From an uncultured Oscillospiraceae bacterium (lineage in GTDB: Bacteria > Bacillota > Clostridia > Oscillospirales > Ruminococcaceae): 64,000 bases of DNA. The stretch is taken from NCBI GenBank assembly GCA_934481385.1, contig CAKSPD010000001.1, positions 124,001-188,000 on the forward strand. Direction: 5' to 3'. Shown in pieces: positions 50,051 to 60,648 of the stretch (position 1 is the stretch's first letter; each line of letters starts with the position of its first letter). The position numbers were made by a program, and so were the translations under genes. Under the pieces are notes generated by a model. That model did not search any database. It was not told the origin of the DNA and worked only from the letters and a program-made list of their open reading frames with translations.

Positions 50051-50780
50051 ATTCCTCCGGCATATCCCAGTTGTGATATACATTCTGAACATCATCATTA
50101 TCTTCAAGATGTTCAAGAAGAAGATTCATTTTCTTAATATCGTCCTCATCTTCGAGTGTTGTATATGTTGCAGGAACTTCTTCTGCCTCTGCTGAAATAA
50201 TTTTATATCCCTTTGATGCAAGTCCCTCTCTCAGAGCGTGGAGGTTTTCGGGAGTACATTCTATTTCAACAGTTTCATCATTTACAGAGAGGTCATCTCC
50301 GCCAAATTCAAAACAATCCTCCATAACAGTATCTTCATCAAGACCTGTATTTTCAAGAACAACAAAACCTTTCTTTGAAAACATAAATGATACACAACCG
50401 CTTGTTCCGAGATTTCCGCCGAATTTATCGAAATAATGACGTACTTCACCGGCAGTTCTGTTCTTGTTGTCTGTAAGGCATTCAACAATTACAGCTACGC
50501 CTGAAGGGCCGTAACCCTCATAAATCATTGTTTCATAGTTATTCTTTTCACCGTCACCTGATGCCTTTTTAATGACACGTTCGATATTATCGTTAGGAAC
50601 ATTGTTTGCCTTTGCTTTTGCTATAAGGTCACGGAGTTTGCTGTTGTTGTTAGGGTCAGCACCGCCCTCCTTAACGCATACTGTAATTTCACGTCCGATT
50701 TTAGTAAAAATTTTTCCCTTTACTGCATCGGTTGCCTCTTTTTTTCTCTTAATGTTATTCCATTTTGAATGTCCTGACAT
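50049..50780 (-). CDS. YebC/PmpR family transcriptional/translational regulator
   Basis: A 243-residue YebC-family protein (MSGHSKWNNIKRKKEATDAVKGKIFTK; EGYGPSGVAVIVECLTDN). Members bind DNA or ribosomes; some relieve stalling at polyproline. It lies six bases downstream of mrnC in the obg-rplU transcript. Confidence 0.9.
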   Translation of the reverse strand: MSGHSKWNNIKRKKEATDAVKGKIFTKIGREITVCVKEGGADPNNNSKLRDLIAKAKANNVPNDNIERVIKKASGDGEKNNYETMIYEGYGPSGVAVIVECLTDNKNRTAGEVRHYFDKFGGNLGTSGCVSFMFSKKGFVVLENTGLDEDTVMEDCFEFGGDDLSVNDETVEIECTPENLHALREGLASKGYKIISAEAEEVPATYTTLEDEDDIKKMNLLLEHLEDNDDVQNVYHNWDMPEE

Positions 50781-50786
50781 TTATTT

Positions 50787-51194
50787 TCACTCCTGTTCAG
50801 ATTTCATATTTTCTGATATATATTCAAAAAGCTCACATATACGCTCGTTTTCGCCTGTAAGATAAAGATAGCCGAAAAGGCATTCAAGAGCTGTTGCCTT
50901 GCGGTAATCTGCTGTATTGGCGTGTTTCGGGACAGTATTTCCCGTAGCGTTTCTTCCTCTTTTGAGAACAGCCTGCTCTTTTTCGCTCAGTATCGGTAAA
51001 ATAACATCAAATGCCTTTGACTGAAATTCTGCACAAGCCATTCTGATTTTAAGCGAATGAAGTTTTGAAACAGGCATATTTGCCTGAATAAGCAGTTTTT
51101 CCCTTACAAGTGTATCATAAACGCTGTCACCAAGAAATGCAAGCGAAAGCGGACTATACTGATTTGCTTCGTGGTGTGTTAAAATTCTTTTCAT
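50787..51194 (-). CDS. mrnC: Mini-ribonuclease III
   Basis: A 135-residue protein with the RNase III catalytic signature (LSLAFLGDSVYDTLVR, acidic pair later ALECLFGYLYLTGE) but no dsRNA-binding domain, as in Mini-III that matures 23S rRNA. It is between obg and yebC. Confidence 0.85.
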   Translation of the reverse strand: MKRILTHHEANQYSPLSLAFLGDSVYDTLVREKLLIQANMPVSKLHSLKIRMACAEFQSKAFDVILPILSEKEQAVLKRGRNATGNTVPKHANTADYRKATALECLFGYLYLTGENERICELFEYISENMKSEQE

Positions 51195-51200
51195 ATCTGA

Positions 51201-52490
<1,290 letters not shown>

Positions 52491-52548
52491 TCATTTTCCT
52501 TGATAAAAGAAAATCCCAAGCAAACGCTCGGGATTGTGTAGTTTTAAG

Positions 52549-52830
52549 TTACTGTTCTGCGTAAACAGAAACTTTCTTGCGGTCACGTCCGTAACGTTCA
52601 AATTTAACCTTACCACTTACAGTAGCAAAGATTGTATCATCTGAACCGATTCCAACGCCTGCACCGGGGTGAATGTGAGTACCACGCTGACGTACGATAA
52701 TATTACCAGCTTTTACAAACTGTCCGTCTGCTCTCTTGACACCGAGTCTTTTTGATTCGGAATCACGTCCGTTTTTAGTTGAACCAACACCCTTTTTATG
52801 AGCGAAGAACTGCATACTAATTTTAATCAT
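52549..52830 (-). CDS. rpmA: 50S ribosomal protein L27
   Basis: A 93-residue L27. It starts with an extension ending QFFA then [14 protein letters not shown], so the first residues are cut off by the Prp protease to form the mature N-terminus that reaches the peptidyl transferase centre. The rest is standard ([15 protein letters not shown]). Confidence 0.95.
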   Translation of the reverse strand: MIKISMQFFAHKKGVGSTKNGRDSESKRLGVKRADGQFVKAGNIIVRQRGTHIHPGAGVGIGSDDTIFATVSGKVKFERYGRDRKKVSVYAEQ

Positions 52831-53147
52831 AGGTTACACCTCCGAATAGTTATTTTAATAGTTTTTGGGAACTCCTCTGAAATGGATTCGATATGAGTTC
52901 TGAGCATTTCAAGGATAGCTGTTGAATTTTCGTCAGGTTTTCTGATTCGGCATTCAAAGGCATTATCCTTAACCCAGACATCAGCGGGGATAAAAAAACC
53001 GTCTGTAATGAGGTTTGAGGCGAACTGAACTGCCGAAGAAACAGCAGAACAGACAATATCCTTACCTCTTTCAGCGTATCCTGAATGACCGCTTATTCTG
53101 AATCCTGAGAGTTTTCCGTCTGATTCAAAGAAAACTGAATGAATCAT
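52827..53147 (-). CDS. prp: ribosomal-processing cysteine protease Prp
   Basis: A 106-residue protease with catalytic His and Cys ([21 protein letters not shown]), encoded between L21 and L27 as in other Firmicutes. It cleaves the L27 N-terminal extension after QFFA. It overlaps rpmA by four bases. Confidence 0.9.
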   Translation of the reverse strand: MIHSVFFESDGKLSGFRISGHSGYAERGKDIVCSAVSSAVQFASNLITDGFFIPADVWVKDNAFECRIRKPDENSTAILEMLRTHIESISEEFPKTIKITIRRCNL

Positions 53148-53149
53148 AA

Positions 53150-53461
53150 TTAAGCCTTAACAGCTTCAATTCTAACCTGTGTATATGGCTGTCTGTGACC
53201 CTGTTTTCTCTTTTCGCTCTTCTTAGGCTTATAAGTGAAAACAGTAATCTTCTTAGATTTGCCGTTTTTGATAACCTTAGCTTCAACCTTAGCACCGTCA
53301 ACATAAGGAGTACCGATTTTAATACCGTCATCAGCACCTACTGCAACGATTTTGTCAAAAGTAACTGTTTCATCAGCTTCAGCAGAAAGTTTTTCGATGA
53401 AAACAACGTCTCCTTCTTTAACCTGATACTGCTTTCCGCCTGTTTCAATAACTGCGTACAT
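53150..53461 (-). CDS. rplU: 50S ribosomal protein L21
   Basis: A 103-residue L21 ([21 protein letters not shown]-terminal [19 protein letters not shown]). First gene of the rplU-prp-rpmA-obg run, with an 82-base leader and strong promoter. Confidence 0.95.
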   Translation of the reverse strand: MYAVIETGGKQYQVKEGDVVFIEKLSAEADETVTFDKIVAVGADDGIKIGTPYVDGAKVEAKVIKNGKSKKITVFTYKPKKSEKRKQGHRQPYTQVRIEAVKA

Positions 53462-53543
53462 TTGAAATGCACCTGCCTTTTCAATAAAAACTCGCTGTAA
53501 CAGGCGTTAAATAGTATAACTTGAAAGCCTGTCTGCATGCGGC
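53462..53543 (-). promoter_or_regulatory. candidate L21 leader
   Basis: The rplU leader of about 82 bases can pair AGACAGGC with GCCTGTT across an AT-rich loop, and ends in AAAAGGCAGGTGCA before the start. Its position and length fit the known L21 leader of Firmicutes, thought to bind L21 for feedback. Confidence 0.5.
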
Positions 53544-53549
53544 TTAATT

Positions 53550-53578
53550 ATTATATCACAGCTGAGAAGAAATGTCAA
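53550..53578 (-). promoter_or_regulatory. rplU promoter, TTGACA-17-TATAAT
   Basis: A perfect consensus on the minus strand (-35 53573-53578, -10 53550-53555). Confidence 0.85.
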
Positions 53579-53579
53579 G

Positions 53580-53790
53580 CGTCTTAAAAACTTTTTTATC
53601 CGATTGTAAAAACGCAATAATTTTCATAACATATCACAATATATAATTGTAAATATATACAAAAATTATTTTTACATGCAACTTTTCCGCTTTAATAAAT
53701 CACTTTATCTATATACAGATAAAAAAAACCATTAATGGTTAAAGACAAAAGAAAGCAATATAAATTTCCTTCTTAAAATTCCGGAAAAAT
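53580..53790. other. AT-rich intergenic region between rplU promoter and xylanase
   Basis: No gene is seen. It contains a perfect 14-bp palindrome AACCATTAATGGTT (53727-53740) and a nearby TTTATCT-N6-AGATAAA repeat (53704-53723), possible protein-binding sites, but no promoter that points to a gene. Confidence 0.4.
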
Positions 53791-53791
53791 G

Positions 53792-53820
53792 CTCCCCTTT
53801 TTTCAAAGGGGAGTATTTTT
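53792..53820. terminator. bidirectional terminator after xylanase
   Basis: A 9-bp stem CTCCCCTTT/AAAGGGGAG (loop TTTC) with T-runs on both strands. Confidence 0.75.
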
Positions 53821-53837
53821 TATTTATGGGATTAAAA

Positions 53838-55739
53838 TTATTCTATCGGGAGAGATTTTACAGAACCTGCAAGGTACTGCTGAATAGCGAGTGCATCATT
53901 AGCTGTTACACCATCACCGGCACCCTGTACATCAGCATTTTTAAGTCCTTCATCAGAAAGCTTGTTGTTTTCAGCAGAACCTACATATGACGCAACTGCA
54001 ACTACATCGGCAACGTCAACCTTGCCGTCAGCATTTGCATCACCGTAAACAACATCATTATCTGATGACGGAGCTGTTGTAACAGTAGTTGTTACTGTTT
54101 CAGTAGTTGTTGCTGTTTCAGTAGTTGTTGTTTCGGTAGTTGAAGATGTAGCAGGAACATCAAGACCGTCAACTATTGAATAAAAAGCAGGCTTTGCAGT
54201 ATAATCTTCATTGAAAAGCAGAGGAGATTTTGAAGCTCTCCAGCTCTTGTCGTCAGTAGTTCCCCAGAATACAACTGCTGAAATATGGTCAGCATATTCA
54301 ACGCAAGCGTCCATTATATCACTGTAATATTTAGCCTGAGCCTCAAATCCTGCTTCTGAAGTATCAGAAGTAGTTGCATCAAGTTCCGTTACCTGAATAT
54401 CAAGACCTGTTCCGGCAAATTTTTCAAGAGCCTTTTTATATGCTGAAATTCCTGGGAAAGAAACATCAAGATGTGACTGCATACCGATACCGTCAATCAG
54501 ACCTTTTTCCTTGAGTTCATTTGCCATTTTTACAATAGCATTAGTTTTTCCGTCTATATATTCATTAAAGTCATTATAATAAAGTTTACAGCCTTCAGGA
54601 GCATACTTTCTTGCATATTCAAAAGCCGGCTCTATAAATGAGTTATCACCAAAAACCTGAACCCAGCCTGAAGTATTAGGATTTGTGTTATATCCGCCCG
54701 GTTTTCTTGCTGAACCGTCATCAAGCCAAGCTTCGTTTACAACGTCCCACGCATAGAAATTAACAGTAGGATATTCTTCTTCAAGAGTTGCGAAAACGTT
54801 CTTTATATAATTTTCCATACGTTTGAGCATTGTTTCCTTGTCAACCCAGTCACCGTCATCAGCATAATTTTCTTTAAAGAACCAGTCAGGAGTCTGGCTG
54901 TGCCATACAAGAACATGTCCTCTTACATCGATATTATTGTCACGACAATAATTAAGAATTGTTCTTGCTGATGCAATATTTACCTGCGGATTGTCATTTC
55001 CTGCTTCAATACAAGCATTTCTGTCAAGAATTGATTCCGGCTTGAGTTCATTTCCGAGAGTAATGCTGTTGAAATGCTTTTCAATAAGGTCTTTTGTAGA
55101 CTGCGGAGCAAGTTCTGAAGTAGTAACAGCAGTACCTATTTTAAAGTATGGTGAATAAACGTCTTTCAGTGAGGGAATATCCTGCTGAATCTGATGTACA
55201 AAAGCTTTTGCGAGCTTGAAATCGTCAATATAAATATTGGCAGTATCATTACATTCAAAGTAAATATAAACGTTTGTCATATCCTCTGAAAAGCTAAGTT
55301 TTGTTTCAGGAATTTCAACCCAGTCACCCTGACTTACTACTGATTTAAGGTTACTGTAATGTCTTTCGCCTGATGCATCAGTGTATTCCATACTGAGATT
55401 AACAGTATTATACCATTCTGTTCTTACCCATGCACTTACAGTGTATTCAACACCAGCCTCACAGCGTTCATCAAGAAGAAGCTGAGGGCCGTTCCAGTTT
55501 TTTGCTCTGTCGCTTACGAGCATAGAACCTTCACCTGTATGAGCAGAATCCTTTGTTACAGATATGCTTTCAACTCCGCCTCTGCCTGTAAAAGCTGAAA
55601 CATCGCTGTCATCTTCAAAACCGCTTGCAAAGATAACATCATCAGCAGTAGTATCTTCTGCGTATACTACCGGAAGTGATGTACAGAGCATAGCTGTGCC
55701 GATTAAGCCTGAAAAAATTCTTTTTATTGATTTTTCCAT
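53838..55739 (-). CDS. cellulosomal GH10 endo-1,4-beta-xylanase with CBM22 and dockerin
   Basis: A 633-residue secreted enzyme: signal peptide to about residue 28 (MEKSIKRIFSGLIGTAML), a CBM22-like xylan-binding module (about 32-175), a GH10 domain (about 185-525) with acid/base E336 (DVVNEAW) and nucleophile E452 (TELDA), a Thr/Glu linker, and a C-terminal dockerin (about 565-633, two DxNxDGK/D-type calcium loops: GDANADGKVDVAD, ADVQGAGDG). The dockerin docks it to cohesin scaffolds. I use the ATG at 55739 at the start of the signal peptide. Confidence 0.9.
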   Translation of the reverse strand: MEKSIKRIFSGLIGTAMLCTSLPVVYAEDTTADDVIFASGFEDDSDVSAFTGRGGVESISVTKDSAHTGEGSMLVSDRAKNWNGPQLLLDERCEAGVEYTVSAWVRTEWYNTVNLSMEYTDASGERHYSNLKSVVSQGDWVEIPETKLSFSEDMTNVYIYFECNDTANIYIDDFKLAKAFVHQIQQDIPSLKDVYSPYFKIGTAVTTSELAPQSTKDLIEKHFNSITLGNELKPESILDRNACIEAGNDNPQVNIASARTILNYCRDNNIDVRGHVLVWHSQTPDWFFKENYADDGDWVDKETMLKRMENYIKNVFATLEEEYPTVNFYAWDVVNEAWLDDGSARKPGGYNTNPNTSGWVQVFGDNSFIEPAFEYARKYAPEGCKLYYNDFNEYIDGKTNAIVKMANELKEKGLIDGIGMQSHLDVSFPGISAYKKALEKFAGTGLDIQVTELDATTSDTSEAGFEAQAKYYSDIMDACVEYADHISAVVFWGTTDDKSWRASKSPLLFNEDYTAKPAFYSIVDGLDVPATSSTTETTTTETATTTETVTTTVTTAPSSDNDVVYGDANADGKVDVADVVAVASYVGSAENNKLSDEGLKNADVQGAGDGVTANDALAIQQYLAGSVKSLPIE

Positions 55740-55774
55740 AATAAAATCAAACTCCCTTAAAATAATTTTATTAT

Positions 55775-55803
55775 ATTCTATCATAAAATTCACACAATGT
55801 CAA
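55775..55803 (-). promoter_or_regulatory. xylanase promoter, TTGACA-17-TAGAAT
   Basis: On the minus strand (-35 55798-55803, -10 55775-55780). The -35 box is in the centre of an inverted repeat (55785-55820). Confidence 0.75.
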
Positions 55804-55820
55804 TATATTTTGTGAATTTT
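55785..55820. promoter_or_regulatory. 10-bp inverted repeat over xylanase promoter
   Basis: AAAATTCACA (55785-55794) and TGTGAATTTT (55811-55820) are perfect inverted copies separated by 16 bp. Placement over the -35 box and spacer suggests an operator; being AT-rich it is a poor terminator for the gene at 55820. Confidence 0.5.
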
Positions 55821-56479
55821 TATTCTGTAATCTTTATATATCCGTTCTGCCAGTTATTAAAAGCATACTCCTCCATAGCTGAATCATTACCAGTATTTCT
55901 GAAACAGTCTGTATTATATCTGAAAAACTCTATTCTGTAAACATCTCCTGCATTTGCATCAGCCGGAACTTTAAAATTAAATTTTGCAATAACACCATTA
56001 TCTCCGTTATTATTTGAATCGGCTGTTATTACGCTGAAATTATCCATAGTTTTATCAGGTATTTCATCAGGCGGATTTTCACCCTGCCACGATATTGTTA
56101 CCATATAAAACATATTTTCGCTTGCATCACCTTTTTCAAATGCAGGACAATCCGTAAAATCCTTTTCGACTTCAAGGCGGTTATCATATGCAATATGTAT
56201 TCCGGAACTTGCCCAGCCGTTTTTCAATCCTGAAACAGAATATTCAACAGGAACATAAGTTCCGTTCCGGTGGTCAAGCTCTGAATAACTTATTTCAGTT
56301 TCTGATATTTTAAGAACAGGTTTTTCTTCGCTGTCAGAAAAATCTGAAGATTCTGACAATACTGATGATACTGATGATGATTCCTCAGTAACAGCAGAAC
56401 TTTCCTTTGATGATGAAGAACATGAAACAGATAAAACGAGAACAGTCAGAGCTGTTAAAAAAGCTGATATTTTTTTCAT
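55820..56479 (-). CDS. probable cohesin-domain lipoprotein
   Basis: A 219-residue protein with an N-terminal signal and possible lipobox ending at C20 (VLVLSVSC), a Ser/Glu-rich linker (21-55) and one domain (about 57-217) with cohesin-like order: VPVEYSVSGLKNGWASSGIHI, AYDNRLEV, then GVIAKFNFKVPADANAGDVYRI. It is just upstream of the dockerin xylanase on the same strand. It might anchor dockerin enzymes to the membrane. The lipobox is imperfect and the fold assignment rests on pattern only. Confidence 0.55.
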   Translation of the reverse strand: MKKISAFLTALTVLVLSVSCSSSSKESSAVTEESSSVSSVLSESSDFSDSEEKPVLKISETEISYSELDHRNGTYVPVEYSVSGLKNGWASSGIHIAYDNRLEVEKDFTDCPAFEKGDASENMFYMVTISWQGENPPDEIPDKTMDNFSVITADSNNNGDNGVIAKFNFKVPADANAGDVYRIEFFRYNTDCFRNTGNDSAMEEYAFNNWQNGYIKITE

Positions 56480-56504
56480 AGAAAATCCTTTCTGTTTATT
56501 ATAA

Positions 56505-56533
56505 AATCAGGCGGAATAAATTTCCGCCTGATT
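56505..56533 (-). terminator. terminator after transketolase
   Basis: A 12-bp stem AATCAGGCGGAA/TTCCGCCTGATT (four-base loop) followed by TTTTAT on the minus strand. Confidence 0.75.
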
Positions 56534-56537
56534 AAAA

Positions 56538-57488
56538 TTACTTTTTAAGCTTTACAGCCTCTTTTGTCTTTGCAACTATATTTTCAGCACAAAGACCGAA
56601 TTTTTTAAGAAGTTCAACAGCAGGCCCTGAACAGCCGTATTCATCATTAACGCCTACTCTTACAACAGGAACAGGACAACTGCCTGTTACAGCTTCAGCA
56701 ACTGCTGAACCAAGACCACCGATAATGCTGTGTTCTTCAACAGTAACTATAACACCTGTATCATTTGCACACCTGCATATAAGTTCAGTATCAAGAGGCT
56801 TTATAGTATGAATATTAACTACTCTTGCACTTATTCCCTCATCAGCGAGAGTTTTTGATGCTTCAAGAGCCTCATAAACCATAAGACCGGTAGCAACAAT
56901 TGTTACGTCAGTTCCGTCACGAAGTACAACGCCTTTGCCGAGTTCAAATTTATAAGTATTTTTATCATTGAATACCGGAACAGCAAGTCTGCCGAATCTC
57001 ATATATACAGGGCCGACATAATTTATAGCAGACTCAACAGCCTGTCTTGCCTCAACATCATCAGCAGGATTTATTATAGTCATTCCGGGGATTGTACGCA
57101 TAAGGGCAATATCTTCATTGCACTGATGTGTTGCACCGTCCTCGCCTACTGAAATTCCCGCATGAGTAGCACCGATTTTAACATTGAGATGCGGATAGCC
57201 TATTGAATTTCTTACGATTTCATAAGCTCTGCCTGCTGCAAACATTGCGAATGTACTTGCAAACGGAATTTTTCCTGTTGCCGCAAGACCTGCCGCAACA
57301 CCCATCATATTGGCTTCTGCAATACCGCAGTCAAAGAATCTTTCAGGATAAGCCTTTTTAAAAATACCTGTTTTTGTAGCTGCTGCAAGGTCAGCATCAA
57401 GAACTACAAGATTTTCATATTTTTCCGCAAGGTTTCTGAGGGTTTCCCCATAACTTTCTCTGGTAGCCTTTTTTATAATATCTGCCAT
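56538..57488 (-). CDS. transketolase, C-terminal subunit
   Basis: A 316-residue transketolase second half: pyrimidine-binding domain (ESYGETLRNLAEKYENLVVLDADLA, CGIAEANMMGVAAGLA) and C-terminal domain (VTVEEHSIIGGLGSAVAEAV). With the N-terminal subunit next to it, it makes a split TPP enzyme of the non-oxidative pentose phosphate pathway, as in many Firmicutes. Confidence 0.9.
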   Translation of the reverse strand: MADIIKKATRESYGETLRNLAEKYENLVVLDADLAAATKTGIFKKAYPERFFDCGIAEANMMGVAAGLAATGKIPFASTFAMFAAGRAYEIVRNSIGYPHLNVKIGATHAGISVGEDGATHQCNEDIALMRTIPGMTIINPADDVEARQAVESAINYVGPVYMRFGRLAVPVFNDKNTYKFELGKGVVLRDGTDVTIVATGLMVYEALEASKTLADEGISARVVNIHTIKPLDTELICRCANDTGVIVTVEEHSIIGGLGSAVAEAVTGSCPVPVVRVGVNDEYGCSGPAVELLKKFGLCAENIVAKTKEAVKLKK

Positions 57489-57492
57489 CTGA

Positions 57493-58332
57493 TTAATCCT
57501 CCAAATCCTTTAACTGCTTTTTAAGTTCTTCCATAGCCTTGTCATACTGTTCCCTGTTAGGAGCAGAGCCGTGCCATGATACCTGATTTTCCATAAATGA
57601 AACGCCCTTGCCTTTTACAGTTTTCTGAATTATTGCAACAGGCTTTCCGGTGATTTTATCAGCCTCTTTGAAAGCATTGTCAATCTGGTCAAAATCGTGA
57701 CCGTCTATTGAAATAACATGCCAGCCGAATGCTTCAAACTTCTTGTCGATAGGTTCGGGGGAACATACTTCTGAAAGTTTTCCGTCAATCTGGAGTCCGT
57801 TATAGTCCACTACTGCAACAAGGTTGTCAAGCTTATAATGTGATGCAAACATAGCTGCCTCCCATACCTGACCTTCTTCAATTTCACCATCTCCGAGAAC
57901 AGTATAAACCTTATAGCTGTCTGATGAAATTTTTGCAGAGAGAGCCATTCCGCAGGCTACTGAAATTCCCTGTCCGAGCGAACCGCTTGACATATCAACA
58001 CCCTTTATATTTATACATGGGTGACCCTGAAGTTCTGAACCTATATGACGAAGTGTTTTGAGTTCTTCTTCAGGGAAAAATCCTTTCTGTGCAAGAATCG
58101 CATAAAGGGCAGGAGCAGTATGACCTTTTGAAAGAACAAATCTGTCACGTTCTTTCATATCAGGATTTTCAGGATTAACATTCATTTTTTCAAAATAGAG
58201 GTATGCAAGCAAATCGCATATTGAAAGTGAACCTCCGGGGTGTCCTGATTTAGCGTTATAAGTTCCCTCAATGACTCCCATTCTTGCTTTGCAGGCTATT
58301 TTCATAAGATTTTTTTTAATTTTTTCGTCCAT
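57493..58332 (-). CDS. transketolase, N-terminal subunit
   Basis: A 279-residue TPP-binding half (GHPGGSLSICDLLAYLYFEKM; VLGDGEIEEGQVWEAAMFA; VVDYNGLQIDGKL, the GDG...N metal/TPP motif). Encoded four bases before the C-terminal subunit. Its start overlaps the HAD gene. Confidence 0.9.
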   Translation of the reverse strand: MDEKIKKNLMKIACKARMGVIEGTYNAKSGHPGGSLSICDLLAYLYFEKMNVNPENPDMKERDRFVLSKGHTAPALYAILAQKGFFPEEELKTLRHIGSELQGHPCINIKGVDMSSGSLGQGISVACGMALSAKISSDSYKVYTVLGDGEIEEGQVWEAAMFASHYKLDNLVAVVDYNGLQIDGKLSEVCSPEPIDKKFEAFGWHVISIDGHDFDQIDNAFKEADKITGKPVAIIQKTVKGKGVSFMENQVSWHGSAPNREQYDKAMEELKKQLKDLED

Positions 58333-59158
58333 ATGAACCTCCGTATATATTTTTTTGAATTATCAGGTCAATCAGTTCGGCAACAGCATTTTCATCACAT
58401 GAACTTTCAAGGATAATATCGGCTGAATCCTTGACTTCAGGCTGTGCATTTGAGGGTACTGCACCGAAATCCGCCTCCTGAATCATTTCAATATCGTTAT
58501 TGTAATCGCCGATTGATATGAATTTCATATTTTTCATACCGTCAAGATTTCTGTAAATTCCGAGGGCAGAACCTTTTGTTGATGACGGTTCAAGCATTTC
58601 GCAGAAAATATCTGACGATTTAACGAAACTAACTTCATTATATCCCTTTTCAGCAATAAAGTCAACCAGTTTCTGAATATTTTCGGGAGCTGACGCAAAA
58701 AGGACTTTAAGCCAGTTTTCAGGGGACATACTTTCAAGGTCTGAAAATTTAACGTCCGCACCGCATATTTTGGTATGCAGTTTTTCATATTCATTGTTTT
58801 CAAAAACATAGGCACTGTCGGATTTCAGGACTTCTCCGCCGAGATTTTCAACGTTTCTCATAATCTCAAGAGCAATTTTTTTTGCAGTCATAGGGAGATG
58901 TTTCTCATAAAGAATTTTATTTTTTCTATAATCATAAATCATAGAGCCGTTATAAAGTATAACAGGCATATCAAGTTCAAGTATACCGGCATACGGTGCA
59001 AGAGTCTGAATAGTACGTCCTGTTGCAACAGTAAAATGTCCGCCCATACTCCTGAATTTTTCTATTGCCTTTAAATTTCCGGAAGATATTTTTTTGGAAG
59101 AATCAAGCAGAGTTCCGTCCATATCCGAAACAATAACAAAATCTGAAAAATCTTTCAT
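58316..59158 (-). CDS. HAD-superfamily Cof-type phosphatase
   Basis: A 280-residue Cof/HAD-IIB hydrolase: DMDGTLLDSSKKISS at the N-terminus (nucleophile Asp), TGRT, and GDYNNDIEMIQEADFG near the C-terminus. It dephosphorylates sugar phosphates or nucleotides; specificity is not visible. It overlaps the transketolase gene by 17 bases. Confidence 0.85.
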   Translation of the reverse strand: MKDFSDFVIVSDMDGTLLDSSKKISSGNLKAIEKFRSMGGHFTVATGRTIQTLAPYAGILELDMPVILYNGSMIYDYRKNKILYEKHLPMTAKKIALEIMRNVENLGGEVLKSDSAYVFENNEYEKLHTKICGADVKFSDLESMSPENWLKVLFASAPENIQKLVDFIAEKGYNEVSFVKSSDIFCEMLEPSSTKGSALGIYRNLDGMKNMKFISIGDYNNDIEMIQEADFGAVPSNAQPEVKDSADIILESSCDENAVAELIDLIIQKNIYGGSYGRKN

Positions 59159-59172
59159 AAAAGAATACTCCT

Positions 59173-60108
59173 TTACTGTTTTTCAATAACTCTCAGAATT
59201 TTCTGAAAATATTCAGGCAGTTCGCTTGAAAATTCCATATATTTTTCTGTTACAGGGTGAATAAATCCTATTTTCTTTGCGTGAAGGCACTGCCCCTCAA
59301 TACCCCTGAAAGCTTTTCCGTAAACATCATCACCAAGAACAGCATGATTTATATATGAAAGATGAACTCTTATCTGATGAGTTCTGCCCGTTTCAAGTCT
59401 AAGTCTTACATGAGCATATCCGCCGTACTGTTTTATGACTTCATAATGCGTAACAGCATTTTTTGAATTTTCATAAGTAACACACATTTTTTTTCGGTCA
59501 GTGTGATGTCTGCCGACAGGAGCATCAATTGTTCCTGATTTTTCCTTAAAATATCCGCAGGCAACTGCTTCATATTCTCTTGTAAAGCTGTGAGCTTTAA
59601 TCTGTTCAGAAAGCTTTACATGGGAAAAATCATTTTTTGCAACAATAAGAAGTCCGCTTGTATTTTTATCAATTCTGTGAACTATTCCGGGGCGGATTAC
59701 ACCGTTTATTCCTGAAAGACTTCCCTTACAATGATAAAGAAGTGCATTTACAAGCGTTCCGTCATAATTTCCATGAGCAGGGTGGACAACCATTCCTTTA
59801 GGCTTGTTCACAACAAGAAGGTCATCATCTTCATAGACTATATCAAGCGGAATATTTTCAGGTTTAACTGTGAGGTCAAGCGGAGCAGGAACATTTATTT
59901 CTATTATATCACCGTCTTTGAGCTTGCAGGTTTTTATTATCTGTTTTCCGTTCAGAAAAACATAACCGCTTCTCACAAGACTGTCAATACGGCTTCTTGT
60001 AAAACCTGTATTTCCGAAATCGGCAATCCATTTTTCAATTCGTATTCCCTTTGCATTTTCGTCAGCATAAAGCGTTAATCTTTCAATTATTTCTGTTTCA
60101 TTCAGCAT
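59173..60108 (-). CDS. RluA/RluD family pseudouridine synthase
   Basis: A 311-residue protein with an S4 RNA-binding domain (residues 15-70, RSRIDSLVRSGYVFLNGKQI) and pseudouridine synthase domain with catalytic HRIDKNTSGLLIVAKN and ETGRTHQIRVHLSYI. It modifies uridines of 23S rRNA like RluD. It overlaps lspA by eleven bases. Confidence 0.9.
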   Translation of the reverse strand: MLNETEIIERLTLYADENAKGIRIEKWIADFGNTGFTRSRIDSLVRSGYVFLNGKQIIKTCKLKDGDIIEINVPAPLDLTVKPENIPLDIVYEDDDLLVVNKPKGMVVHPAHGNYDGTLVNALLYHCKGSLSGINGVIRPGIVHRIDKNTSGLLIVAKNDFSHVKLSEQIKAHSFTREYEAVACGYFKEKSGTIDAPVGRHHTDRKKMCVTYENSKNAVTHYEVIKQYGGYAHVRLRLETGRTHQIRVHLSYINHAVLGDDVYGKAFRGIEGQCLHAKKIGFIHPVTEKYMEFSSELPEYFQKILRVIEKQ

Positions 60109-60589
60109 TCTTTTTTTCTCCGTTTTTTCTGCCGTCTATAAAAAGTGTATAAATACAGAAAAGCACTACACCTGTTGTAACGCATATATCAGCAAAATTG
60201 AATATTGCAAAGTCAAAAAGCTGAAAATCAAACATATCAATTACTTTTCCGCCGTTGAATACTCTGTCGATAAGATTTCCGATACCTCCTGAAATCATCA
60301 GTATCATTGATGAAAACAGAACTTTTGAACGCTTTCTGTATTTTATCATAACATATATGCAGACTGCTGTTATAATCACAACAGTGAATATCAGAAAAAA
60401 TCTTTTTCCTGCCATACTTCCGAATATAGCACCTGTGTTGTAATGCAAAGTCAAATCAAATATCTTTGTATCGCCTATTTTTATAAAATCCTGACTTTCG
60501 TGAAGTACAAGATTATTTACACACCAGTATTTTATAAGCTGGTCACCGGCTACAAGAACTATTATAGCTACAATAGCAAATATTATCAT
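60098..60589 (-). CDS. lspA: lipoprotein signal peptidase (signal peptidase II)
   Basis: A 163-residue membrane protease with four hydrophobic segments and the two catalytic Asp motifs (GGIGNLIDRVFNG and FNFADICVT). It cuts prolipoproteins such as the GH5 enzyme and the binding protein in this window. Upstream of rluD-like gene. Confidence 0.95.
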   Translation of the reverse strand: MIIFAIVAIIVLVAGDQLIKYWCVNNLVLHESQDFIKIGDTKIFDLTLHYNTGAIFGSMAGKRFFLIFTVVIITAVCIYVMIKYRKRSKVLFSSMILMISGGIGNLIDRVFNGGKVIDMFDFQLFDFAIFNFADICVTTGVVLFCIYTLFIDGRKNGEKKNAE

Positions 60590-60608
60590 CTGAAAATCCT
60601 TTCGGTAA

Positions 60609-60645
60609 AAACAAGCCTGCCGTTATTTATCCGACAGGCTTGTTA
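60609..60645 (-). terminator. terminator after ileS
   Basis: Stem AACAAGCCTG/CAGGCTTGTT with loop and T-run on the minus strand, between ileS and lspA. Confidence 0.7.
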
Positions 60646-60648
60646 TTT

